This document shows positions 22,831 through 31,175 of a DNA stretch of 64,000 bases, in pieces. This stretch comes from Chryseobacterium cheonjiense (lineage in GTDB: Bacteria > Bacteroidota > Bacteroidia > Flavobacteriales > Weeksellaceae). The notes beneath the pieces were generated by a model that was not told the DNA's origin, did not search any database, and worked only from the letters and a program-made list of their open reading frames with translations. The number at the start of each line of letters is the position of its first letter. Position 1 is the stretch's first letter. The position numbers and the translations under genes were made by a program. The stretch lies in contig NZ_JABBGF010000002.1 of assembly GCF_012927265.1 (NCBI RefSeq), positions 682,001 through 746,000 on the forward strand, read 5' to 3'.

Positions 22831-24891
22831 ATGAAATCTATACTACAAAAAACGCAGGTGATCCTCTTATTGCTCTGCTTTTCCCTTCCTTTTGCACAGC
22901 AGCGTATGAAACTGCCCGCAGATGTCCTTTTCTATATGGAAATCAATGGGAAGCAGCTCGATAAAAAGATTAATTGGGAAAAATTTAATCCGATTCTGCA
23001 GGAGGTAACCAAAAAGAGAAAAGAAAAGCTCTCCTGGACCGATTATTCCAAAACGGGAATTAAATATGATGCCCCGCAATATCATTATGCTTCTTTCAAT
23101 GATTCTGTAAAGGCTTATACGGCACATTTTATCATTGATAACAAAGAAAAATTTCAGGAATTTGTCAATTCCATTAAGAAAAAAGGACTGGAAAATTCCC
23201 GTAAAAGCAACTACTCATACGTAAGCCTGGATGATGATATTTTCGTGGCCTGGAATGGCAGCCGTGCTGTTCTTAAGATGATAAGCTACGATAAGCCTTA
23301 TAAAGACAATTGGGATGAAGCAGCTGTTGCCGATAGTGCAGCAGCAGTTATAGATAGTGTAGCGGCCGCTGTTGTAGACAGTGTAGCCGTAGATAGTACC
23401 TATGCGGATACACCGGAAAAGCCTTTCGATTATAAAGAAGAAATACAATATCTGAAAGATGATATTAAATATCTAAAAGAAAGCATCAAGGAGAATACGG
23501 CTGAAATTGAAAAAATTCAGAAAGACATCAAATACTTGGAAAAACATCACCAATATCCTGAAGAAAAGAAAGGTTCAGCAGATAAAAAATATGAGGAACC
23601 CATTGTAGAAACGGAATCTTTGCCTGCTCCGGAAGAAGATATGGAAGACTTACAAATTCCTGAATCTGATAATTTTAAAAAAGAAATGGATTCTCTGAAA
23701 ACGGAAAAATTCAAAATGCACAGAAAGCTTGCAGAAGAATCTTTCGATCAGTACTTTAACTCTAATCTTGAGCTTGATGTTCCGGCTGAAATGACCGCTT
23801 CCCGGGATGCCGGTTCGGATGTTTTCGTTTATACCAACTATGGAAGCCTTGCTAATAACGGGGTGTACGGTAAAATGATGAGAATGTACGAATACGGAAG
23901 TCTTTTAAATTCAATATATAACTCCGACTCATCATACAATCTGTATTTTGATAAAGATAAGGTTAGGCTGGTAAACAATTACCAGCATAAAAATGAGGAA
24001 GTTCAGAAAAGCGTCGAGGGAATTTACAATGGCCGTAAAAATAAAAAGCTTGCCCGTCTTATTAGTGATAAAAGCATTGGTTATTATGCGATTAACGTTA
24101 ATAGCAGCAAATACTTCGACATGATGTATGCATTGATGAAGAATGCAGGCGATACCGGATATCAGAAAGAAACCGAACTCATCATGGAAACCGTGAAAAT
24201 TGTGCTGGATGAAGAAGCGATTTCAAAAATTGCACCCGGAAACGGAATTTTTGTCCTTAATGAACTGAAATCCAAAACCGTTGAGTACACGGAATACGAA
24301 TATGATGAGGCGTATAACGAAAAAGAGGTAAAGAAAACAAAGGAAGTGGCTGCTCCTGATTTTGTTTTTGCTTTTGCTACTGAAAATGAAGGATACTGGA
24401 ACCGTATTTTCAATTTGCTGGCGACCAATAAAAAAACGGCAAAAAACTTTTCTAAAAACGGAAACGTATATTCTTTTAAAGAAGATCATAATTCGGGATT
24501 TATGGATGAGCTGTTCTTTACTGTTAAAGACGGGATTGTGTACGTCACGACTTCGGTGAATAGTTTACATATTGAAAATCAGGGGCAAATATCCAAAGCG
24601 TGGATGAAAGATTCCACAAAATATCCTGCGTCCGGAAGATTTGATGTGCAGAAACTGTTGGCCGGGCTGGAAAAAGAATTTAAAAGTAGTTCCGAAAGAA
24701 AAATGCTGGATCTGGTGAGAAAAAACGTGGGCGATGTGTATTTTAAATCAGAATCCAAAGGAAATACGATCCAAACCGAAATCGATTATTCAATTAAAGG
24801 ATCTTCGGAAAACAGCCTCATGTATTTCTTCGATCTTTTTGACGAAATATACAAATTAAATGAAGCCGATAAAAAACCGCCGGTTCTGTAA
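22831..24891 (+). CDS. Secreted protein with low-complexity linker, unknown family
   Basis: A 686-residue protein with signal peptide MKSILQKTQVILLLLCFSLPFAQ. The first 150 residues are a folded domain opening LPADVLFYMEINGKQL; the next gene opens with the related idea YIPRNADAIVLVDTKKAV. Both recall DUF4836/DUF3352-like proteins that start with a 'no more than a parameter' strand. Residues 165-190 are an Ala/Val/Asp/Ser repeat (AAVIDSVAAAVVDSVAVDS). A coiled coil with a YLKDDIKYLKESI rhythm follows, then an acidic stretch, then a 400-residue folded C-terminal part. The stop overlaps the next ATG by one base (TAATG). Confidence 0.6.
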   Translation: MKSILQKTQVILLLLCFSLPFAQQRMKLPADVLFYMEINGKQLDKKINWEKFNPILQEVTKKRKEKLSWTDYSKTGIKYDAPQYHYASFNDSVKAYTAHFIIDNKEKFQEFVNSIKKKGLENSRKSNYSYVSLDDDIFVAWNGSRAVLKMISYDKPYKDNWDEAAVADSAAAVIDSVAAAVVDSVAVDSTYADTPEKPFDYKEEIQYLKDDIKYLKESIKENTAEIEKIQKDIKYLEKHHQYPEEKKGSADKKYEEPIVETESLPAPEEDMEDLQIPESDNFKKEMDSLKTEKFKMHRKLAEESFDQYFNSNLELDVPAEMTASRDAGSDVFVYTNYGSLANNGVYGKMMRMYEYGSLLNSIYNSDSSYNLYFDKDKVRLVNNYQHKNEEVQKSVEGIYNGRKNKKLARLISDKSIGYYAINVNSSKYFDMMYALMKNAGDTGYQKETELIMETVKIVLDEEAISKIAPGNGIFVLNELKSKTVEYTEYEYDEAYNEKEVKKTKEVAAPDFVFAFATENEGYWNRIFNLLATNKKTAKNFSKNGNVYSFKEDHNSGFMDELFFTVKDGIVYVTTSVNSLHIENQGQISKAWMKDSTKYPASGRFDVQKLLAGLEKEFKSSSERKMLDLVRKNVGDVYFKSESKGNTIQTEIDYSIKGSSENSLMYFFDLFDEIYKLNEADKKPPVL

Positions 24892-26132
24892 TGAAAAAGA
24901 AAATAATTGCTTTCATATTGCTGTTCCTGTTCATCTGCGGATATTTTATTCTTTATCATCGGGATAAGGAATTAAAGTATATTCCGCGTAATGCAGATGC
25001 CATTGTTTTGGTTGATACTAAAAAAGCAGTGAGGCAGTATCTGGTAAGCTTTTTATCACATCCTTCAGAATGGTTTAAAACAAAAAATAAAAACGGAAAT
25101 GAAATTTCCATGCGGCAATCGGGGGTGAAAATTCCCGATTTTTTACAGGTCTTCCACTTGGAAAATACACGTTTTTCAGATTGGTACTGCATTCTGGAGC
25201 TTAAAGATAAATCCAGATTCCTGGCCTATCTAAAACAGAGCAGTTTTGCAGAAAAAGGAAATAATCTCTTTCAAAAAGATCATCTCTTTATTAAAATAGA
25301 AGAAGATTATTGCATTGCCGGCACCACTAACTCGGCTTTCGAAAATATAAAACGCCAGTTTCCCACGTTTTCCAAAAAAACGAATTTCAGTTCAGATCAG
25401 TTTATTCATGGCTCGTTAGGAAGCATTTCATTGATTACAAAAGGTAACATCCGGAATTTTCCTGTGCGGTTAAATTCAGATAATATTGAGATAAGCAATG
25501 GAGAAAATAAAGATTTTTCTTCAGTTATTTCCAAGCTTCAGAAAAGAAATCATTTTGTTGATTCAGAACTCAATAAGGACAATATTCAAAAAATTACTTC
25601 AATATTTAAAAACAGCATTTCAGATTCTGTACAGGTTAATTATTTGCAGGCAACAGCAGAGCTGCAACAGGTAAATGACACGATTATCACCTATGGGTAC
25701 GATGATGATTTTAATGAAGTTGAAAAGAAAACGATTCAGAAAATCGTACAGCCTAATTATTTTATTTCATTGAAAACTTCAATGCCTGAAAAAACTTTGC
25801 AGTATTTTCAGAATAAAAAATGGATCAATGCGGAGAATCAATTCACGGCTATTCCCTTCCAGCCCAATATAATTGAGAAAAAAACAAATCGTATTGAGAT
25901 CCGATCAACAAGAAATTCAATTAGCCTCTTCACCACGCTGAATGAAAACTATATTTTTATTAAAAATAATGCATTACTGTTTTCAGGGTTAAAATCATTA
26001 AATTCAAAAGAGAAAAGAATAGTTTCAGATATAGACTATATTTTTTACGCGAATAAAAGGCAGGAATATTATATACAACTGCAATTCAAGAAAAGAAGCC
26101 TGCCACTGATGCTGAGATGGAGAAACGATTAA
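24891..26132 (+). CDS. Membrane-anchored protein, unknown family
   Basis: A 413-residue protein with a single N-terminal membrane anchor (IIAFILLFLFICGYFILYH) and a large periplasmic part. The start YIPRNADAIVLVDTKKAVR parallels the opening of the preceding protein, and both contain an acidic-aromatic YGYDDDFNEVEKKTIQK or YEYDEAYNEKEVKKTKE segment. The two are therefore probably distant paralogues with a common role. Translational overlap with the gene before (TAATG). The DUF6122 gene follows after 10 bases. Confidence 0.6.
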   Translation: MKKKIIAFILLFLFICGYFILYHRDKELKYIPRNADAIVLVDTKKAVRQYLVSFLSHPSEWFKTKNKNGNEISMRQSGVKIPDFLQVFHLENTRFSDWYCILELKDKSRFLAYLKQSSFAEKGNNLFQKDHLFIKIEEDYCIAGTTNSAFENIKRQFPTFSKKTNFSSDQFIHGSLGSISLITKGNIRNFPVRLNSDNIEISNGENKDFSSVISKLQKRNHFVDSELNKDNIQKITSIFKNSISDSVQVNYLQATAELQQVNDTIITYGYDDDFNEVEKKTIQKIVQPNYFISLKTSMPEKTLQYFQNKKWINAENQFTAIPFQPNIIEKKTNRIEIRSTRNSISLFTTLNENYIFIKNNALLFSGLKSLNSKEKRIVSDIDYIFYANKRQEYYIQLQFKKRSLPLMLRWRND

Positions 26133-26142
26133 TTTTAAAAGT

Positions 26143-26481
26143 ATGGAAAATTCAGATATTGCTCTAATCAGAACTTTTGTGCATTACTTTCTGCATTTTG
26201 TTTTCCCGGTTTTTATTGCTTTGGTGTTTTACCGCAAAACCTGGAAGAAGACCTATCTTATCCTTCTGGCCACCATGCTTGTGGATCTCGATCATCTTTT
26301 TGCAAATCCTATTTTTGACCCCGATAGAGGAAGCGTGGGATTTCATTTTTTACACTCTTATTATGCGATTGCGGTGTATTTTTTGATGCTCTTTTTTAAA
26401 GGGAATATACGAATTGTCGGGATAGGATTGCTGTTCCATATGATTACAGACCTGCAGGATTTTTATTGCTGGAGCCATTAA
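26143..26481 (+). CDS. DUF6122 family integral membrane protein
   Basis: A 112-residue protein of three or four hydrophobic helices. The motif pattern TFVHYFLHFVFP, then MLVDLDHLFANPIFDP and HMITDLQDFYCW (paired HxxxD and DxDH groups) resembles membrane-bound metal-dependent hydrolases of the LexA-binding/YdjM type and matches DUF6122. The acidic and His residues at membrane ends suggest a metal site. Gap of 10 bases from the gene before; its end is 64 bases before the exchanger gene. Confidence 0.7.
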   Translation: MENSDIALIRTFVHYFLHFVFPVFIALVFYRKTWKKTYLILLATMLVDLDHLFANPIFDPDRGSVGFHFLHSYYAIAVYFLMLFFKGNIRIVGIGLLFHMITDLQDFYCWSH

Positions 26482-26545
26482 ATAACATTAATATTTTCTT
26501 TTAATATTTTAAAAACCATAGATTTTTTGTATTTTGTAGACGCTT

Positions 26546-27616
26546 ATGAAAATAAAAGAACTTTTACATTATACGTACATTTTCCCGATTCTGGCCGTAG
26601 GATATTATTTTTCCGGTTTCATGGGTACCGGGATTGTTTTTGATGTAATTGCCGGAATTTTATTGACAGGAAGTGTGATCTCTGCCGTTCACCACGCAGA
26701 AGTGGTAGCCCATAAAGTAGGGGAGCCTTTCGGAACAATAATTCTTGCGCTCTGCATAACCATACTGGAAGTTGCACTCATCATCTCGCTGATGGTGGCC
26801 GGCGGCGACCAGGCCATTACCCTTGCCAGAGATACGGTATTTGCAGCTGTGATGCTGATTCTTAACGGTATTTTAGGAATCTGTATTTTGGTTGGCGGTG
26901 TGAAATATTACGAACAGTTTTTTGCTAGGACGTCGGCGACAACATATCTTGTAAGCATCGTATCCATCCTGATTCTTACCCTCGTTCTCCCGAATTTCAC
27001 GTCAAGTGTTAACGGACCTTTTTATAATCAGGCGCAGCTGATATTTGTTTCTATTGCCTGTCTTGTCATTTATGGTATCTTCTTGATGGTGCAGACGGTA
27101 AGACACCGAAATTATTTTATTGTTCCTGAGGAGCACCCTGAAGAACATTATATTCCGTCGTTTCAAAAAACGGTGATCAGCTTTATTTTTCTTGTAATCT
27201 GTCTGGCTATTGTTGTATTGATGGCAAAAGGCCTCTCTTCTACCATTGAAAATATGGTTCAGAGTCTGGGAGCGCCGAAATCGCTGGTGGGAGTTATTAT
27301 TGCCGGGATGGTTTTATTACCGGAAGGTATGGCTGCTATTCGCGCGGCACGGAGCAATCAGATCCAGTCGAGTCTTAATCTGGCGTTAGGTTCTGCTTTG
27401 GCGAGCATTGGCCTTACAATACCGGCAGTTTCCGTGGTATGTATCCTGTACGATATTCCTTTGGTGTTGGGACTAGACAAGAAAGATATCATTCTGCTTT
27501 CATTATCAGTCTTCATTGTCATGCTTTCCCTGAGTCGCGGCAAAACCAATATTCTTTACGGAACGGTATTGCTGGTCAATCTGGCAGCGTATATTTTTAC
27601 GGTAATTGTGCCATAG
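26546..27616 (+). CDS. Ca2+/H+ antiporter, ChaA/CAX-like
   Basis: A 356-residue inner-membrane cation exchanger with about 11 hydrophobic segments in two related halves. The first alpha repeat holds HKVGEPFGTIILALCITILE (about residues 55-75), with the conserved Glu-Pro-x-Gly-Thr and acidic ion ligand. The second holds VGVIIAGMVLLPEGMAAIRA (about 245-265). A cytosolic loop with HPEEHYIPSF separates them. It extrudes Ca2+, Na+ or K+ using the proton gradient. It stands alone and converges on the haemoglobin gene. Confidence 0.85.
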   Translation: MKIKELLHYTYIFPILAVGYYFSGFMGTGIVFDVIAGILLTGSVISAVHHAEVVAHKVGEPFGTIILALCITILEVALIISLMVAGGDQAITLARDTVFAAVMLILNGILGICILVGGVKYYEQFFARTSATTYLVSIVSILILTLVLPNFTSSVNGPFYNQAQLIFVSIACLVIYGIFLMVQTVRHRNYFIVPEEHPEEHYIPSFQKTVISFIFLVICLAIVVLMAKGLSSTIENMVQSLGAPKSLVGVIIAGMVLLPEGMAAIRAARSNQIQSSLNLALGSALASIGLTIPAVSVVCILYDIPLVLGLDKKDIILLSLSVFIVMLSLSRGKTNILYGTVLLVNLAAYIFTVIVP

Positions 27617-27668
27617 AAATTGTACAGCTCGTGATAAATAAGTAAAAGTTTTAACCGGAATCAGGTAA

Positions 27669-28049
27669 TTATAGTCTTCTCGCTAGATCCATTTTGAATG
27701 CCATCAGTTTGGCAATATTCTCGGATTTGTAAATAGCCATATCAGCATTCTCCCCAGAAAAATTTTCTTCAATCGTGGCTTTCCAAAGTTCGAGCCAGCG
27801 GTTAAAATGTTTTTGTTCCATTGCCTGAATCTCATTAATAGGGAAGTGGGCGCCCATAGGATTTCCCTTATATGTCATCTGTCCGAATAAAATTGATTCC
27901 CAGAATGAATACATTTTGGGTAAATGTTTATCCCAGTCTACTTTGGCAATATCGGTAAAGAAGAAGCTTATCGTTTCATCCTTAATGACTTTCGCATAAA
28001 AAGCATTAACAAGATATTCTATGTCTTCCCGTGATTCCAGTTTTTTCAT
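27669..28049 (-). CDS. Group III truncated haemoglobin
   Basis: A 126-residue 2-on-2 globin. Features include AFYAKVIKDETISFFF at the start (helix B region), WDKHLPKMYSFWESILFG with the group III Trp, and the proximal-His region QKHFNRWLELW (His about residue 73) followed by the C-terminal helix with MAFKMDL. Group III proteins bind O2 or NO or act in peroxide or NO chemistry; the role here is unknown. It is a single gene, convergent with the Ca2+/H+ antiporter. Confidence 0.9.
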   Translation of the reverse strand: MKKLESREDIEYLVNAFYAKVIKDETISFFFTDIAKVDWDKHLPKMYSFWESILFGQMTYKGNPMGAHFPINEIQAMEQKHFNRWLELWKATIEENFSGENADMAIYKSENIAKLMAFKMDLARRL

Positions 28050-28204
28050 AATTCAAAATTAAGGTAAATTCGTTCTTAAATTTAATATTTGGAGTTGATA
28101 AATTTCATGAAAACAATATTCTATCTTTGCATGTTATTTTTATTCAAATTGAAAGCAGTTTGTATGCTTCAGATAGGATAAATTAAAAACAAAATGATTG
28201 TAAA

Positions 28205-29176
28205 ATGGCAAAAGAATTCAGGCAAAAAATTCGCCAGAAGAATACCGATAACAGCGGTTTCGGTGACAATGCGTCCGGAAGATTTATCAATAAGAACGGA
28301 CTTCCGAATGTTAACAGGAAAGGAGTAAATGTTTTCAATCGATTCAGCTGGTATCATACCATGCTTGAGCTGTCGACGTTTAATTTTCTTTCTTATCTTG
28401 TTATTGCGTATATTCTGGTAAATTTGTTTTTCGCTTTGATCTATTATCTTATCGGAGTCGAGCACCTTACCGGGATTGACAAAAGCGATCCGGTAAGTGA
28501 ATTTATTGACGTTTTTTTCTTCAGCTCCCAAACCTTTACCACGGTAGGATATGGAAGAATTGCACCAGTAGGTTTTATGGCAAGTCTGGTGGCTACATTT
28601 GAAGCATTCCTGGGATTGCTTACTTTTGCCATTGCAACAGGACTTTTCTACGGAAGGTTTTCCAGGCCAAGAGCATACCTTAAATTTTCGGATATAGCAT
28701 TGATTGCCCCTTTCAAGAATAAAACGGCGCTGATGTTCAGGCTTGCCCCTTATAAAAATAATTCTTTAACGGATGCTGATGTTATTGTATCAGCAGCCAT
28801 CGAAGTCATTGAAAACAGTGTTCCGAAAAGCAATTTTTATACCCTGAAGACTCAGCTCAGTAAGATTAATACGCTGGCTCTGAACTGGACCATTGTTCAT
28901 CAGATTGATGAAGATTCTCCGTTTTTCGGTTTTTCTGATGAAGATTTTAAAAACACGCATATTGAAATCATTGTTCATGTTCGGGCATTTGATGAAGTAT
29001 TTTCCAATACGGTTGTACAGCGTACCTCTTATGTTTCCGATGAAATTATATACGGGGCCAAATTTATCCCGATGTATTATCCGGATAAAGATAACCAGTC
29101 TACCGTGCTGAATCTGGATAAAATGAACCATTATCAACAAGCGGATCTCCCGATATTTCAGGAGGAAAATGAATAA
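28205..29176 (+). CDS. Inward-rectifier-type K+ channel (KirBac-like)
   Basis: A 323-residue channel. The N-terminus is basic and cytosolic. A slide helix region (FNRFSWYHTMLEL) leads into TM1 (FNFLSYLVIAYILVNLFFAL). The pore helix and selectivity filter are SSQTFTTVGYGRI (about residues 100-112). TM2 is MASLVATFEAFLGLLTFAIA. The C-terminal 180 residues are the Kir beta-sandwich, with FSRPRAYLKFSDIALIAP following TM2 as in KirBac1. It conducts K+ in tetramers. The stop codon overlaps the next ATG by one base, linking it to the YkgJ protein. Confidence 0.9.
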   Translation: MAKEFRQKIRQKNTDNSGFGDNASGRFINKNGLPNVNRKGVNVFNRFSWYHTMLELSTFNFLSYLVIAYILVNLFFALIYYLIGVEHLTGIDKSDPVSEFIDVFFFSSQTFTTVGYGRIAPVGFMASLVATFEAFLGLLTFAIATGLFYGRFSRPRAYLKFSDIALIAPFKNKTALMFRLAPYKNNSLTDADVIVSAAIEVIENSVPKSNFYTLKTQLSKINTLALNWTIVHQIDEDSPFFGFSDEDFKNTHIEIIVHVRAFDEVFSNTVVQRTSYVSDEIIYGAKFIPMYYPDKDNQSTVLNLDKMNHYQQADLPIFQEENE

Positions 29177-29664
29177 TGAATTTAGATCTCTATAAAAAAC
29201 AGGCTTTACAAAAGCAGAAAGAACATAAAAAATTCCTAGACGGTATCAAAAAGAAGCCGCCTAAAAATCTTGATTATGTGGTTCAGGAAACCAATGATGA
29301 AGTTTTCGAAAAGATAGACTGTCTTCAGTGCGCCAATTGCTGCAAAACTACAGGTCCTCTTTATACAGAGAAGGATATTGAAAGGATAGCGAAACATTTG
29401 CGAATGAAACCTGCCGATTTTGAGGCCAAATTCCTTCGCACTGATGAAGATAACGACAAAGTGCTTCAGAACCTTCCTTGTTTCTTTTTGAACAGCGACA
29501 ATACCTGTTCTATCTATGAGGTACGACCTAAAGCCTGCCGAGAATATCCGCATACAGACCGGAAAAAGATCTATCAGATTAATAATCTTACTATGAAAAA
29601 TACGCTGATATGTCCCGCTGCATACGAGTTTGTGGAGCGAATTATGAAAAATTTAGCAAAATAA
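29176..29664 (+). CDS. YkgJ family cysteine-cluster protein
   Basis: A 162-residue soluble protein with the YkgJ pattern CLQCANCCKTTGPLYTEKD (about residues 51-69), then CFFLNSDNTCSIYEVRP and ACREYPHTD, with a final ICPAAYEFVE. The eight cysteines probably hold a metal or iron-sulfur site. The N-terminus is Lys-rich. Start overlaps the K+ channel stop. Function of the family is not established. Confidence 0.85.
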   Translation: MNLDLYKKQALQKQKEHKKFLDGIKKKPPKNLDYVVQETNDEVFEKIDCLQCANCCKTTGPLYTEKDIERIAKHLRMKPADFEAKFLRTDEDNDKVLQNLPCFFLNSDNTCSIYEVRPKACREYPHTDRKKIYQINNLTMKNTLICPAAYEFVERIMKNLAK

Positions 29665-29789
29665 CCTATAATTCAAAATCATTCTTAAATAATTATAAAG
29701 TCCGTTAAATAAAGACTTCCAGAATAATATCAGGATAAAAAGTGACGTTTAGGTTAAACAACCATTTAATAAATAAAATATTAATTATT

Positions 29790-30137
29790 ATGAAGAAGTT
29801 AGTTTTAACAGCAGCGTTTACATTAGTCGGAGTAATCGCAGTATCAGCTCAGACGGACACTACACAACAGAACCCGTCTCAAACTCAAAATCCTAATAAC
29901 CAAACGACAACTCAACCTCAACAGGGTACACAGGCCACTTCGGAATGGGGCACAAACTCCGCCGGAACAGCCCAAACTCAGAATACCAATGCAGCTTCTA
30001 CCACAGATGCGGCAGCAGCAACCACTGCAACTGATGCTTCAGCCAGTGTAACTGCAGATCCAAATGCAGATGCTACCAAACCTAATGACGAAGCGACTAA
30101 AGAAGAAAAGAAATCTAAAAAGAAAAAGTCGAAGTAA
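29790..30137 (+). CDS. Small exported low-complexity protein
   Basis: A 115-residue product from the ATG at 29790; the frame opens earlier at 29742 but those residues precede the signal peptide. Signal peptide MKKLVLTAAFTLVGVIAVSAQ. The mature part is unfolded-looking, made of Thr, Gln, Asn and Ala (TQQNPSQTQNPNNQ, then Ala/Thr/Asp repeats), and ends in a Lys run (EEKKSKKKKSK). The gene at 30319 is a shorter relative with a nearly identical leader and Lys tail. Exported, function unknown. Confidence 0.55.
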   Translation: MKKLVLTAAFTLVGVIAVSAQTDTTQQNPSQTQNPNNQTTTQPQQGTQATSEWGTNSAGTAQTQNTNAASTTDAAAATTATDASASVTADPNADATKPNDEATKEEKKSKKKKSK

Positions 30138-30165
30138 GTATTTAAATTTAGTAAAGTAGAAATGG

Positions 30166-30195
30166 AATCCTGAAATTTTATATTTCAGGATTTTT
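30166..30195 (+). terminator. Terminator of the first low-complexity gene
   Basis: AATCCTGAAAT (30166-30176) pairs exactly with ATTTCAGGATT (30182-30192), followed by TTT. An almost identical stem closes the second paralogue at 30603. Confidence 0.85.
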
Positions 30196-30318
30196 ATTCC
30201 CGGCTTTATAATGTAATTTGTCTTAATTTATTATAAATCAAGTTAAAACATTTTTATAAAGTATCCTTTGTACGATTATTGTACATCATATAACACACCA
30301 CTTTAAATCATTAATATT

Positions 30319-30588
30319 ATGAAAAATTTAATTTTAGCGACAGCATTCGCAATGTTTGGTACGATCGCAGTATCGGCACAAACAACACCACAGAAGACAT
30401 CAACTGATAGTATGAGAACAGATACTACCAGAAACAAGGACATGAATAACGGAACCACCGGTACAATGAATAACACCGGCACCAATAATTCCAATAACAA
30501 TTGGGATAAATCTAAAACCGATACCGCCAGCTGGAAAAACAGAGATGCAACCACAGGCGATAGAAAAATGAAAAAGAAAAATAAGTAG
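30319..30588 (+). CDS. Small exported low-complexity protein, paralogue
   Basis: An 89-residue paralogue of the 29790 product: signal peptide MKNLILATAFAMFGTIAVSAQ, an Asn/Thr/Gly-rich mature part (NNGTTGTMNNTGTNNSNNN) and a basic end (DRKMKKKNK). A possible promoter with TATCCTTTG at 30262-30270 lies upstream, and a TGTAC/GTACA inverted repeat (30269-30285) overlaps the expected transcription start. Function unknown. Confidence 0.5.
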   Translation: MKNLILATAFAMFGTIAVSAQTTPQKTSTDSMRTDTTRNKDMNNGTTGTMNNTGTNNSNNNWDKSKTDTASWKNRDATTGDRKMKKKNK

Positions 30589-30602
30589 ATAATGCAATAA
30601 AG

Positions 30603-30626
30603 AAATCCTGAAATTTTTCAGGATTT
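30603..30626. terminator. Bidirectional terminator hairpin
   Basis: AAATCCTGAAA (30603-30613) pairs with TTTCAGGATTT (30616-30626) with T runs outside. It serves the paralogue above on the plus strand and abuts the end of the DUF1801 gene on the minus strand. Confidence 0.8.
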
Positions 30627-30983
30627 TTTATTTTCAATTTCATCCATCCGGAACTGAACAATTTTCCTGATCAGTTCTGCAGGAAGTTCTTCTTTTAAGG
30701 GAAACTGAACGGCACCTTTAGAAAATTTGTATTTTCTTATTTTAAATTCGTCTTCAAAGTTCTTAATTCCTTCAGCTCCGGGATAGAAGCCGATATGCTT
30801 TTTATAGCCTGCAAAATAAACCAGAGGCTTATTTTTATATTTGAAAGCAGGCATCTGATAGCCAATATATTCTTCAATTTCAGGATTTTGAGCATGAATG
30901 ATTTTTCGTAATTCTTTTAATGTGTCTTCTATTTCAGGAAATAAAAAAATGTAGTCGTCTATATTTTCAAAAGTGTTTTTCAT
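30618..30983 (-). CDS. DUF1801/YdhG-like protein
   Basis: A 121-residue protein with the DUF1801 pattern: IDDYIFLFPEIEDTLKELRK, then EIEEYIGYQMPAFKYKNKPL, YFAGYKKHIGFYPGAE and a C-terminal SKGAVQFPLKEELPAELI. Members resemble the iron-chaperone frataxin fold (YdhG/YyhG) and phage proteins. Cytosolic. The gene ends inside the hairpin at 30603-30626. Single gene; the biochemical role is uncertain. Confidence 0.8.
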   Translation of the reverse strand: MKNTFENIDDYIFLFPEIEDTLKELRKIIHAQNPEIEEYIGYQMPAFKYKNKPLVYFAGYKKHIGFYPGAEGIKNFEDEFKIRKYKFSKGAVQFPLKEELPAELIRKIVQFRMDEIENKKS

Positions 30984-31060
30984 ATTTAAATGTAAGAAAT
31001 TTATAAGAATGCCTGATCAAACAGGAAACATTTCTGAATTTGTTAATCTTATACTACAAA

Positions 31061-31090
31061 TAAAAAAGCGCTGAATCATCAACGCTTTCT
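31061..31090 (-). terminator. Second hairpin downstream of gdhA
   Basis: AAAGCG (31065-31070) with CGCTTT (31083-31088) and inner TGA/TCA, flanked by a T run on the minus strand. A backup to the terminator at 31143. Confidence 0.5.
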
Positions 31091-31142
31091 CCTTTCACTT
31101 TTACTTTTATCCCATTTATAATCCCGGGAACAGGTTATATGA

Positions 31143-31170
31143 AAAAAGGTCGGGAAAATTTCCCAACCTT
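31143..31170 (-). terminator. gdhA terminator
   Basis: AAGGT-c-GGGAAA (31146-31157) pairs with TTTCCC-a-ACCTT (31059+ frame: 31159-31170), followed on the minus strand by TTTTTTC. It starts six bases after the gdhA stop codon. Confidence 0.85.
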
Positions 31171-31175
31171 GTATT

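Noticed and set aside
23320..23420. Ala/Val/Asp/Ser repeat as a DNA tandem repeat
   Set aside because: The amino-acid repeat is imperfect at the DNA level with no fixed unit; treated as a protein linker.
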